This document shows positions 57,207 through 64,000 of a stretch of 64,000 bases of DNA, piece after piece. A program made the position numbers and the translations under genes. Origin of the DNA: CG2-30-44-17 sp964344725 (GTDB taxonomy: Bacteria; Patescibacteriota; Gracilibacteria; UBA1369; UBA12470); contig CAYFOI010000003.1 in the NCBI GenBank assembly GCA_964344725.1, positions 1 to 64,000 of the forward strand. Reading direction: 5' to 3'. The notes beneath the pieces were generated by a model, which had not been told where the DNA came from, searched no databases, and worked only from the letters and a program-made list of their open reading frames with translations. Every line of letters begins with the position of its first letter. Within the stretch, counting starts at the first letter, position 1.

Positions 57207-59971
57207 GCTTTTTTGAGTTTAAAAATCAGTTTCCTAATTTCTTCCAAAACAAACACACTAGACGATGCTACGATGATCGTGAGCCATTCGGTTCCAGACA
57301 AATGTGTGGTGCCGAGTAGAGTTTGAATAAAAGGTATCTCAACCATTGCGAATACCGTGAGAATTGAAATTGCGATAGCTCCTAAGAGATATGGATTGCT
57401 GAAAAACCCAAGGTTGAAAATTGAATGCCGCATGCTGCGTGAATTGATTGCGTTCCACATTTGAACAAATACGAGAAGTGCGAATGCGGAGGTAGAAGCT
57501 TTGAGGTAAGAGGAGTTGTCGCCATTCAGTACGAAATAGAAATATATCGTTACGAGACCTCCTATGAAGAGGCCGAGGTATACGAAGTGAATTATGAAGT
57601 TTTTCTGTAGGATATTTTCTTTAGGGTTTCTAGGTGGTGTTTTCATCGTGTCGGGATCTTCTTTGTCTATCCCTAGTGCGAGAGCTGGTAAGACATCAGT
57701 CCCTAGGTCTACACAGAGTATTAATATAGCTGTCAGAGGGGCGGGCATTTTTAGCAATATTGCGGCAAATACGGTTGTAAGTTCGCCAATGTTACATGAG
57801 AAGATGTAGAAGATGAATTTGCGTAAGTTTTGGTAGATTTTGCGGCCTTCTTCGATGGCTGTGACGATTGTTCCATAGCTGTCGTCGGTCAGGACCATAT
57901 TGCTGGCCTCTTTGCTTACATCTGTACCTGCGATGCCCATAGCTACTCCTATGTCGGCGCGTTTTAGTGCTGGTGCATCGTTAACGCCGTCTCCCGTCAT
58001 TGCGACTATTTCACCGTGTTTTTTGAGGACTGCGACGATCTTGAGTTTGTGCTGTGGGCTTACGCGTGAGAAGACGATTTCTTCGTTGTCTTTGATTATT
58101 TTTGAAAGTCTTGGTTCTGAGAGAGTTTGCAGTTCGGCTCCTCTGACGATGCGTGGATTTTTGGTTGTTACAATGCCGACTTGTCTTGCTATCGCTTCTG
58201 CTGTAACGCCGTAATCTCCGGTGATTACGTAAGTTTTTATTCCTGCTTGATGGGTTAGTTTTACAGCTTCGGCTACCTCTGGGCGTGGTGGGTCGATCAT
58301 TCCCATTAATCCTATGAATATCAGTTCTTCTTCGGCTTCTTTACGTCTGTATGTTTTTTCTTTAGGAACCTCTTTGTATGCGAAAGCAAGAACTCTGAGG
58401 GCATTTTTTGCCATTCGTTCATTGTTGTCTTTGATCTGTTTGCGTAGCTTTGGAGTGAGCTCTTCTTTTTGGCCGTGGATTAAGATGTGAGTACAGTCTT
58501 TGAGGACTTCGGTTGTTGCTCCTTTTGTGAATACATGGGCTGTTTTGTTTAGTTTTTTTTCAGAAATTACACTCATCATTTTTCTCTCGGAGTTGAATGG
58601 CACTTCGAGTTTTCGTTTCCATTTTTGGGTGAGTTTTGCAGTTTCAAAACCCATTTTTTCGCTAGCTGTAAGTAGTGCTCCTTCGGTTGGATCGCCTATG
58701 ATTTTCCACTTGCCTTTGTCCTCGACGAGACTTGCATTGTTACATAGAGCTGATGCTGTTCCGAGTAGTTCCAGAGCGTTATGTAGTTCTATATTGTTGT
58801 TTGCCAGTGATTCTAAATTGTGATCGTCGAAATCGTCTTCTTCGTTGTCTGGTGTTGTGGCTAAAGATATTTTTACATTTGTCCCTGTGATGTGGAGAGC
58901 TCCTTTTGGGTTGTATCCGACACCGTGAACTCGAATGTTGTACTGCGGTATAAAAATCTCTTTTACAGTCATCTCGTTCTTGGTGAGAGTCCCTGTTTTA
59001 TCTGTACAGATAACCGTTGTAGATCCGAGAGTTTCGACAGATGAGAGTTGTTTTACTATCGCATTTTTCTTGGCGAGTCTCTGTACTCCAAGGGCCAAAG
59101 CTATTGTAATAGTTGCCGGCAAACCTTCTGGTACGGCGGCTACGGCTACTGATGTTGCGAAAAGGATTGTGTCTATGAGTTTCTCGCCTTGGATGAAGTA
59201 TCCTGTGAGAAATAAAACAATTGAGATTACTAATGTGATTTTTCCCACAAATACACCTATTCGCAGTAGCTCTTTCTCTAGTGGGCTTATGTCTTTTTTT
59301 GTGGCTGTTGTTAGATGTGCTATTTGGCCAAACATTGTTTCCATTCCTGTTCTTATAACTATTGCGCGTCCATGTCCTTTTGTGACTGTGGTCCCCATGA
59401 ATACTATGTTCTGATGTTCGTCTAAGTTGATGTGTTTTTTGTCTATGGCCTCGGTTGTTTTTTTAACAGGTGTAGATTCGCCTGTGAGGGTTGATTCGTT
59501 CGCTTCTAAATCAATTTCTTCGATTAGTCTGGCGTCTGCGCTTATTTGGTCTCCTTCTTCTATTATCAAAATGTCTCCAGGTACCAAGTCTCTTGCGTCT
59601 ATAATTTTTTCACGTCCGTCTCGTATGACTTTTGCGTGTGGCTGAATCATGTTTTTTAGCGCTTCAAGCGCTTTTTCTGCTTTGAATTTTTGGACGAAAC
59701 CTATGATGGCGTTTAATCCAACTATAAAAAGTATCACAGATGCGTCGATGGTTTCTCCTGCTATCCAGGCTAAAGTTGCAGCCAAGATAAGGATGATGAC
59801 CATCAAGTCTTTGAATTCCTCTAAGAACTGGATGACTAGGGGTTTGCGTTTTTTGACTTTAAGTTGATTGCGTCCGTATTCTTTTTGACGCGACCTGATC
59901 TCTGTTGCTTTTAGTCCGTTGAGGCTTGTTTTGAAAAGTTTTAGGAGCTCTGTTTGTGTTTTTCGGTGCAT
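57203..59971 (-). CDS. P-type cation-transporting ATPase (type II)
   Basis: 922 residues, full length. Actuator motif TGES (163-166), M4 site PEGLPATIT (281-289), phosphorylation site DKTGTLTKNE (Asp near 324), P-domain TGDGVNDAPALKRADIGVAM, and M5-M6 with SCNIGELTTVF and CVDLGTDVLPALALG. PEGLPA and the N-terminal cation-ATPase domain are those of IIA Ca2+ pumps, but the M6 string D-L-G-T-D is that of Na,K/H,K (IIC) pumps; SERCA has N-L-V-T-D. The transported ion is therefore uncertain (Ca2+, Na+ or K+). Head gene of a unit with DUF167 and rsmA. Confidence 0.9.
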   Translation of the reverse strand: MHRKTQTELLKLFKTSLNGLKATEIRSRQKEYGRNQLKVKKRKPLVIQFLEEFKDLMVIILILAATLAWIAGETIDASVILFIVGLNAIIGFVQKFKAEKALEALKNMIQPHAKVIRDGREKIIDARDLVPGDILIIEEGDQISADARLIEEIDLEANESTLTGESTPVKKTTEAIDKKHINLDEHQNIVFMGTTVTKGHGRAIVIRTGMETMFGQIAHLTTATKKDISPLEKELLRIGVFVGKITLVISIVLFLTGYFIQGEKLIDTILFATSVAVAAVPEGLPATITIALALGVQRLAKKNAIVKQLSSVETLGSTTVICTDKTGTLTKNEMTVKEIFIPQYNIRVHGVGYNPKGALHITGTNVKISLATTPDNEEDDFDDHNLESLANNNIELHNALELLGTASALCNNASLVEDKGKWKIIGDPTEGALLTASEKMGFETAKLTQKWKRKLEVPFNSERKMMSVISEKKLNKTAHVFTKGATTEVLKDCTHILIHGQKEELTPKLRKQIKDNNERMAKNALRVLAFAYKEVPKEKTYRRKEAEEELIFIGLMGMIDPPRPEVAEAVKLTHQAGIKTYVITGDYGVTAEAIARQVGIVTTKNPRIVRGAELQTLSEPRLSKIIKDNEEIVFSRVSPQHKLKIVAVLKKHGEIVAMTGDGVNDAPALKRADIGVAMGIAGTDVSKEASNMVLTDDSYGTIVTAIEEGRKIYQNLRKFIFYIFSCNIGELTTVFAAILLKMPAPLTAILILCVDLGTDVLPALALGIDKEDPDTMKTPPRNPKENILQKNFIIHFVYLGLFIGGLVTIYFYFVLNGDNSSYLKASTSAFALLVFVQMWNAINSRSMRHSIFNLGFFSNPYLLGAIAISILTVFAMVEIPFIQTLLGTTHLSGTEWLTIIVASSSVFVLEEIRKLIFKLKKA

Positions 59972-59981
59972 TTTTTTGTTA

Positions 59982-60030
59982 ACTAGGAACTTGGAGTTAG
60001 GAACTAGTAGTGTTGGAGCGCTTTGCGCGG
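59982..60030 (+). repeat. TAG/CTA-type spacer repeat with GGAGCGC hairpin
   Basis: AACTAGGAACTTGGAGTTAG units, then the hairpin GGAGCGCTTTGCGCGG (60015-60030), between trmD and the P-type ATPase gene. Confidence 0.65.
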
Positions 60031-60037
60031 TTTAATT

Positions 60038-60688
60038 TTATTTTAGGTGGTCGTGGCGCCATTTCTCGATTTTTGCATGGTTGCCGCTGAGTAGGACTTT
60101 TGGGACTTCCAGCCCTTTGAATTTTGGTGGGCGAGTGTAGTGTGGGTACTCTTTTTTGCCACTTAATCTTCTTGAAAAAGAGTCTTCTAAGGCTGATTCG
60201 TTATCGTGGAGTGAACCTGGTAGTTGTCTTGTTATTGTGTCTACAAGAACCATTGCAGGGAGTTCACCTCCTGTTAGTACATAATCTCCGATTGAAATTT
60301 CTTCATCTACGAGCTCGTCTCGGATTCTTTGATCTATTCCTTCGTATCTTCCACAAAGGATGATCATTGAGTCTAATTTTGCGAGCTTTCTTGTGCGTGT
60401 GTGGGTAAGTTGCTTGCCTTGCGGTGTCATGAAGACAACAGGGCCTTTATTTTGTTTTTTCACGGCTTTTATTGTGTCGAAGATTGGTTGGCAAGTCATT
60501 AGCATGCCTGCGCCGCCTCCGTAAGGTATATCGTCGACTTTTTTGTGTTTGTCCTTTGAATATGTGCGAATATCGTGCGTATGAACCTCTATGATGCCTT
60601 GTTCAATGGAACGTCCTATTATTGAGTGTTTGAAATAAGGGTTGTCCTCTATGAAGCTTGGGAAAATTGTAAGTATGTCGAACCGCAT
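60038..60688 (-). CDS. trmD: tRNA (guanine37-N1)-methyltransferase
   Basis: Methylates G37 of tRNAs with G36G37, preventing frameshifts. 216 residues with the trefoil-knot SPOUT fold: MRFDILTIFPSF, DIPYGGGAGMLMTCQPIFD, CGRYEGIDQRI and EEISIGDYVLTGGELPAMVL (the SAM knot), and the C-terminal helical domain. I chose the ATG at 60688, which matches the family N-terminus (MRFDILT); the in-frame ATG at 60715 adds nine residues. The tRNA-Arg in this window has G36-G37 and fits as a substrate. Confidence 0.93.
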   Translation of the reverse strand: MRFDILTIFPSFIEDNPYFKHSIIGRSIEQGIIEVHTHDIRTYSKDKHKKVDDIPYGGGAGMLMTCQPIFDTIKAVKKQNKGPVVFMTPQGKQLTHTRTRKLAKLDSMIILCGRYEGIDQRIRDELVDEEISIGDYVLTGGELPAMVLVDTITRQLPGSLHDNESALEDSFSRRLSGKKEYPHYTRPPKFKGLEVPKVLLSGNHAKIEKWRHDHLK

Positions 60689-60724
60689 ATGTTTTCGGGT
60701 ATTAATTCGAGTCACATTCTATAA

Positions 60725-60754
60725 CAAAAAACCCCCCGCCGGAAGGCGAGGGGT
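60725..60754 (-). terminator. Intrinsic terminator after the ribosomal protein cluster
   Basis: On the minus strand CCCC-T-CGCC-TTCC-GGCG-G-GGGG is followed by TTTTTTG. It ends transcripts from the rpsI direction before trmD. Confidence 0.85.
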
Positions 60755-60802
60755 AGGGAAGGTGGTGATAATGTGTTTTGCTTTGCAAAACGAATAATAG
60801 TA

Positions 60803-60820
60803 TTGCGCTCTTTGAGCGCT
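60803..60820. repeat. GCGCTC-TTT-GAGCGC hairpin
   Basis: A perfect 6-bp inverted repeat with a TTT loop, between the terminator and rpsI. It resembles the GGAGCGC hairpins but is not the same sequence. Confidence 0.45.
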
Positions 60821-60849
60821 AGGGGGCTGTGCGCCTTCGGCGTGTCCTT

Positions 60850-61281
60850 TTATCTCTTAGACCACTGCGGTGCTCTTCTCGCTTTCTTGAGTCCGTATTT
60901 CTTTCTTTCTTTTGTTCTTGAGTCTCTGGTGAGGTATCCAGCTTTTTTCAATGTTGTCCTTAGTTCGGCATCATATTCTAGTAGAGCTTTTGCGATACCG
61001 TGTCTAATAGCCTCTGCTTGTCCTGTAGGACCGCCGCCTAAAACTTTAGCTGATATATCAAAGTCTTTAACTTTTTTAACTAGTTTCAAAGGAGCTAGCA
61101 TAGCTCCGATTAGTTCATTTACTTTTAGATATTCTCTGCCCTCTTGGTTATTTATAACTATTTTCCCTGTGCCTTTGTATAGTCTTACACGTGCGACAGA
61201 AGTTTTTCTTTTACCGCAAGCGTAGTAGTATTTACCGCTTAGTTTGATTGGTGAAGTTGTTGTTTCGTCTTTTTTTGGCAT
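60850..61281 (-). CDS. rpsI: 30S ribosomal protein S9
   Basis: 143 residues: [26 protein letters not shown]-like [47 protein letters not shown] and the basic tail ([23 protein letters not shown]) that reaches the P-site tRNA. It follows rplM as in most bacteria, 46 bases downstream. It has a short N-terminal extension ([16 protein letters not shown]). Confidence 0.96.
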   Translation of the reverse strand: MPKKDETTTSPIKLSGKYYYACGKRKTSVARVRLYKGTGKIVINNQEGREYLKVNELIGAMLAPLKLVKKVKDFDISAKVLGGGPTGQAEAIRHGIAKALLEYDAELRTTLKKAGYLTRDSRTKERKKYGLKKARRAPQWSKR

Positions 61282-61325
61282 ATTGATTAGCTTTTTAGGT
61301 ATTTAGCTAGTTGGCTATTTAGATT
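61282..61325 (+). repeat. TAG/CTA-type spacer repeat
   Basis: TTAGCTTTTTAGGTATTTAG and AGCTAGTTGGC units between rpsI and rplM, like the repeat after prs and the one at 34751. Confidence 0.6.
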
Positions 61326-61327
61326 TA

Positions 61328-61762
61328 TTATAGTTCGATTGGTTCTGGATTCTGAGCTGTGTGCTTATGTTCTTCTCCAGCGTAGATTTTTAATTTTGAT
61401 AAAACATGTGTTCTTAATCTGTTTCTTGGGACCATCCCTTTTACAGCTTCTGCAAGGATGTTTTCAGGCTTTTTTTCTCTCATTTCACGAGCTGTAGTCT
61501 CTTTTAGAGCTCCTGGGTATCCGCTGTGTCTGTAGTATTTCTTTTGATCCCATTTTTGACCTGAAAGCTTGATCTTGTCTGCGTTGATAACAACGACATG
61601 ATCTCCGCAGTCGATGTGTGGCGAGAAGGTTGGCTTGTTTTTTCCTCTTAAGATTACTGCGATTTTTGTTGCTAGTCTTCCAAGAGTTTTACCTTTTGCG
61701 TCTACTAAGTACCATTTTCGGTTCTTATCGATGTCTTCTAGTTTTGGTGAGAATGTCTTCAT
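61328..61762 (-). CDS. rplM: 50S ribosomal protein L13
   Basis: 144 residues: [60 protein letters not shown] and [20 protein letters not shown]. Normal length; co-directional with rplQ (3-base gap) and rpsI. Confidence 0.96.
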   Translation of the reverse strand: MKTFSPKLEDIDKNRKWYLVDAKGKTLGRLATKIAVILRGKNKPTFSPHIDCGDHVVVINADKIKLSGQKWDQKKYYRHSGYPGALKETTAREMREKKPENILAEAVKGMVPRNRLRTHVLSKLKIYAGEEHKHTAQNPEPIEL

Positions 61763-61765
61763 TTC

Positions 61766-62116
61766 TTAAGTGAGTTTTACGATTACCATTGGTGCTGCGT
61801 CTCCTGCTCTTTCGCCAGCCCTTATAGTCTTTGTGTATCCAGAGTTCTTGTCTGTATATCTTGGTGCGATTACTTCCATAAGTTTTTTGGCAGCGTTCTT
61901 GTCGTGCAAGTGTCTATTTACTTCTCTTATCGCGCTTACCTTATTCTCTTTTTTTGCTTGGTTTATTAGTTTGTCTATGAAACTTTTTAAGATCTTTGCG
62001 CGAGCTTCTGTAGTTTTAATTTGTTCGTGTAATACTAATGACTCAGCTAGCCCTCTGATGAGTGCTTCTCTGCGTCCTTTCGGCAATATTAATCTTCTTT
62101 TTTTCTGGTGTCGCAT
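61766..62116 (-). CDS. rplQ: 50S ribosomal protein L17
   Basis: 116 residues: MRHQKKRRLILPKGRREALI, then ESLVLHEQIKTTEARAKILK, the conserved RGLA..L..H..I.TT pattern, and YTDKNSGYTKTIRAGERAGD near the end. Directly downstream of rpoA in the standard alpha-operon order. Confidence 0.95.
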   Translation of the reverse strand: MRHQKKRRLILPKGRREALIRGLAESLVLHEQIKTTEARAKILKSFIDKLINQAKKENKVSAIREVNRHLHDKNAAKKLMEVIAPRYTDKNSGYTKTIRAGERAGDAAPMVIVKLT

Positions 62117-62155
62117 TGTTAGTCAGTAGTTAGTGGGAATTAGTCAGTAGAGTGT
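62117..62155 (+). repeat. TAG/CTA-type spacer repeat (TTAGTCAGTAG units)
   Basis: GTTAGTCAGTAGTTAGTGGG and TTAGTCAGTAG lie between rpoA and rplQ. Confidence 0.6.
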
Positions 62156-62174
62156 GGATGAGAATTTATATGAT

Positions 62175-63152
62175 TTATTCTTCTTCTGCAAGAGTTAAAT
62201 CGCGTTCTTTTAGTGCGTCTGCTACCTCTGTTAGAGCTTTTTTACCGAATCCTCTTAAGTTGTTAAGTTTAGACTCTGTACATTTTGTAAGTTGTTCAAT
62301 AGATCCGATTCCCCCATTGATTAGAGAGTTAAGAGTCCTTGGAGAAAGTCCCAGGATCTCTATTGGTGTGTACATCTCTTGTGCTGGTTTCTTCGAGTCT
62401 TCCTCTGCTGATTTTTGTGCAATCTGATCAAAATCACTCATGAACTCTGCTTCGACAGGAGTCTCTGATTTGTCGAAAATGCTGAAGTAAGATTCTAGAA
62501 CGTTTGCAGCAAATTTTATTGCGTCTTCTGGCGAAATAGATCCGTTTGTTTGGATCTCCATGATTAGTTTGTCGAGGTTTGTCATTTTACCGACACGAGT
62601 TGCTTCGACATCGTATTTGATCTTCTCGATTGGGGTGAATACTCTGTCTATTTCGATTACTTCTGGGTCTTGTCCTTCTTTTTTGTCTAAAGTTGAAGGT
62701 GTGTAGCCAACTCCTTTCTCAATATATACTTCCATCTCAATTTTTCCTCCTTTGTCTAAAGTTGTGATGTACAGATCTTTGTTTAGCACTTCTACATCAC
62801 TTGGTGCTTTGAGTTCTTTTGCGGTTACTTCTCCTGCTTTATTTGCCGTTAGCGTTATAGTTGATTTCTCTTTGGTATCTTTCTTTACGTTTAGCTGTTT
62901 TAGGTTTAGAACTATGTCCAAAACACTTTCTTTTACTCCTTTAAGAGTAGTGTATTCGTGGGATACCCCTTTGATTTTTACGCCTGAGACAGCTGCTCCT
63001 GGCAATGATGATAATAAGACCCTTCGTAGTGCGTTACCCAAAGTCATTCCGTACCCTGATGGTAATGGACTTATTGTGATAATTGCACTATTGTCATCTT
63101 TCTCTTCGATGACTATTTTTGGGAGTCCGATTTCTTCTTGTATGATATGCAT
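62175..63152 (-). CDS. rpoA: DNA-directed RNA polymerase alpha subunit
   Basis: 325 residues: N-terminal dimerisation domain (ISPLPSGYGMTLGNALRRVL LSSLPGAAV), insert domain, and a complete C-terminal domain (EILGLSPRTLNSLINGGIGS ... RGFGKKALTEVADAL) with the helix-hairpin-helix that contacts UP elements and activators. Both domains are intact. Confidence 0.97.
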   Translation of the reverse strand: MHIIQEEIGLPKIVIEEKDDNSAIITISPLPSGYGMTLGNALRRVLLSSLPGAAVSGVKIKGVSHEYTTLKGVKESVLDIVLNLKQLNVKKDTKEKSTITLTANKAGEVTAKELKAPSDVEVLNKDLYITTLDKGGKIEMEVYIEKGVGYTPSTLDKKEGQDPEVIEIDRVFTPIEKIKYDVEATRVGKMTNLDKLIMEIQTNGSISPEDAIKFAANVLESYFSIFDKSETPVEAEFMSDFDQIAQKSAEEDSKKPAQEMYTPIEILGLSPRTLNSLINGGIGSIEQLTKCTESKLNNLRGFGKKALTEVADALKERDLTLAEEE

Positions 63153-63202
63153 GTGTAAGAAGATAGGTTAGGGGATGTGAAATTTATATGCGAATTTTTG
63201 TT

Positions 63203-63829
63203 TTATTTAGAGTAGAACTCAACGATAAGCTGAGTATCTATGTTTGATTCTGCATCATCCTTTTCTGGCATAGCGATTACTTCGCCTTTCAGATTGCCAA
63301 GGTCCACGTTTAGCCACTTTGGGCTTTTGAATTTCTTGTTCTTTTTTGCTGCTTCGAATAGAGGGCTTCCTTTTTTTCCTTCCTTTACTTCAAATGAGTC
63401 TCCAACTTTTACTGTGATTGATGGTACGTCTACTGTTCGTCCGTTTAATTTAATAAGACCATGGCTTACTATCTGTCTTGCCTGGTCTCTAGATTCAGCG
63501 AGACCTGCTCTGTAGATAACATTGTCTAATCTTGTTTCCAGTAGTTTTAATAGAGCTGTACCTGTGACTTCCGATTGTTTGTCAGCTTTTTTGTAATATT
63601 CAGCAAATTGACTTTCGCTTATTCCGTAAATTCGTCTAGCTTTCTGTTTTGCTCTTAAATGTCTTCCGTACTCGGTCTGTTTGCCAAACCGATTTTTCCC
63701 TAGTTGTCCTGGAGCGTAATTTCTTCTAGTAATTGCACATTTTTGCCCTTCGCAACGTGATCCTTTCAGGAAGAGTTTTTCTCCTTCGCGTCTACATAAT
63801 TTGCATTTTGATCCTGTGTATCGAGCCAT
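63203..63829 (-). CDS. rpsD: 30S ribosomal protein S4
   Basis: 208 residues: Cys-containing N-terminus with four Cys (C-x2-C near residue 9 and two more in SRCEGQKC), which is the zinc-binding (C+) form; the S4 domain (LETRLDNVIYRAGLAESRDQ ARQIVSHGLIKLNGRTVDVP) and a normal C-terminus. It lies between rpsK and rpoA in the standard order. Confidence 0.96.
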   Translation of the reverse strand: MARYTGSKCKLCRREGEKLFLKGSRCEGQKCAITRRNYAPGQLGKNRFGKQTEYGRHLRAKQKARRIYGISESQFAEYYKKADKQSEVTGTALLKLLETRLDNVIYRAGLAESRDQARQIVSHGLIKLNGRTVDVPSITVKVGDSFEVKEGKKGSPLFEAAKKNKKFKSPKWLNVDLGNLKGEVIAMPEKDDAESNIDTQLIVEFYSK

Positions 63830-63861
63830 GGTTAGTAGTTTAGTAGGTTAGTAAGTTAGAT
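63830..63861 (+). repeat. TAG/CTA-type spacer repeat (TTAGTAGG units)
   Basis: GGTTAGTAGTTTAGTAGGTTAG and following TTAG units fill the gap between rpsK and rpsD. The same unit is upstream of V-ATPase E. Confidence 0.6.
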
Positions 63862-64000
63862 CTAGACCTTTCGTGGTCTAGGTCTGCGGCATCCGTTATG
63901 CGGGATAGGTGTTTTATCGTAAATAGATTCAATGTCTAAACCATTAGCGATTAGAGCTCTTATTGCTTGTTCTCTTCCGGTGCCGACTCCCTTCACGAAT
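63862..64000 (-). CDS. rpsK: 30S ribosomal protein S11, C-terminal part (cut by window edge)
   Basis: The last 45 codons are visible, reading [20 protein letters not shown], then the hallmark [18 protein letters not shown] and TAG. This is the conserved S11 C-terminus that contacts the mRNA exit region. The start lies beyond base 64000. It heads the rpsK-rpsD-rpoA-rplQ-rplM-rpsI run. Confidence 0.95.
   Translation of the reverse strand, partial: FVKGVGTGREQAIRALIANGLDIESIYDKTPIPHNGCRRPRPRKV

Noticed and set aside
63870..63930. Palindromic element near the right edge (CTAGACC...GGTCTAG)
   Set aside because: It lies within the coding sequence for the conserved S11 C-terminus, so the pairing is explained by the protein.
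1..64000. Alternative genetic code 25 (UGA as Gly)
   Set aside because: Several well-defined genes end at TGA at the expected family length (rpiB at 19955-19957), and no conserved family needs UGA read-through.

Overview
The window looks like part of a candidate-phyla-radiation (Patescibacteria) genome, most like Peregrinibacteria; that assignment is an inference from gene content. It has compact housekeeping genes, many lineage-specific secreted proteins, several SLH-domain surface proteins, a complete V-type ATPase operon and no 16S gene. UGA is a normal stop (e.g. rpiB, the 25090-26241 gene and the 54677-55693 gene), so Gracilibacteria code 25 does not apply. The + strand is visibly rich in G and T across genes of both orientations, as expected if it is the leading strand throughout.

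Layout. 1-9 kb: the 3' end of a secreted protein with a MYXO-CTERM-like tail, then two very large minus-strand S-layer-type ORFs (5136-8999 and 848-5101) that look like two halves of one protein split by a frame change. 9-12.6 kb: folK, split transketolase and an unknown. 12.7-18 kb: an SLH protein and a 1414-residue surface protein. 18-23.6 kb: prs, rpiB, rpe, tRNA-Arg, a small lipoprotein and uvrB, separated by palindromic elements. 23.8-29.2 kb: unknown and secreted proteins and a DUF2207 membrane protein. 29.3-38.4 kb: the minus-strand V-ATPase operon (G-I-K-E-C-F-A-B-D), whose ring subunit carries all Na+ ligands known from NtpK. 38.6-44.5 kb: two SLH proteins around an exonuclease/DinG-like protein. 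44.6-54.6 kb: carA and pyrB, C, D, K, E, F (UMP synthesis; carB not in the window), interleaved with lineage-specific proteins. 54.7-60.7 kb: two unknowns, rsmA, a DUF167 protein, a P-type ATPase and trmD. 60.8-64 kb: rpsI, rplM, rplQ, rpoA, rpsD and the end of rpsK.

The genes form a coherent route: split transketolase, Rpe and RpiB make ribose-5-phosphate, Prs makes PRPP, and PyrE uses PRPP in pyrimidine synthesis.

The most unusual content is between genes. (1) Nested palindromic elements (about 60-140 bp) have outer arms that differ from site to site yet stay self-complementary. At rpiB, uvrB and pyrC the element lies between the true gene and an upstream truncated copy of that gene's first 8-11 codons. 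(2) Many spacers consist of low-complexity TAG/CTA-rich tandem repeats, often with a GGAGCGC...GCGCGG hairpin. The same repeats occur translated in frame inside an exonuclease gene, form the last codons of pyrB and pyrD, and cover the place where the rsmA start codon should be.
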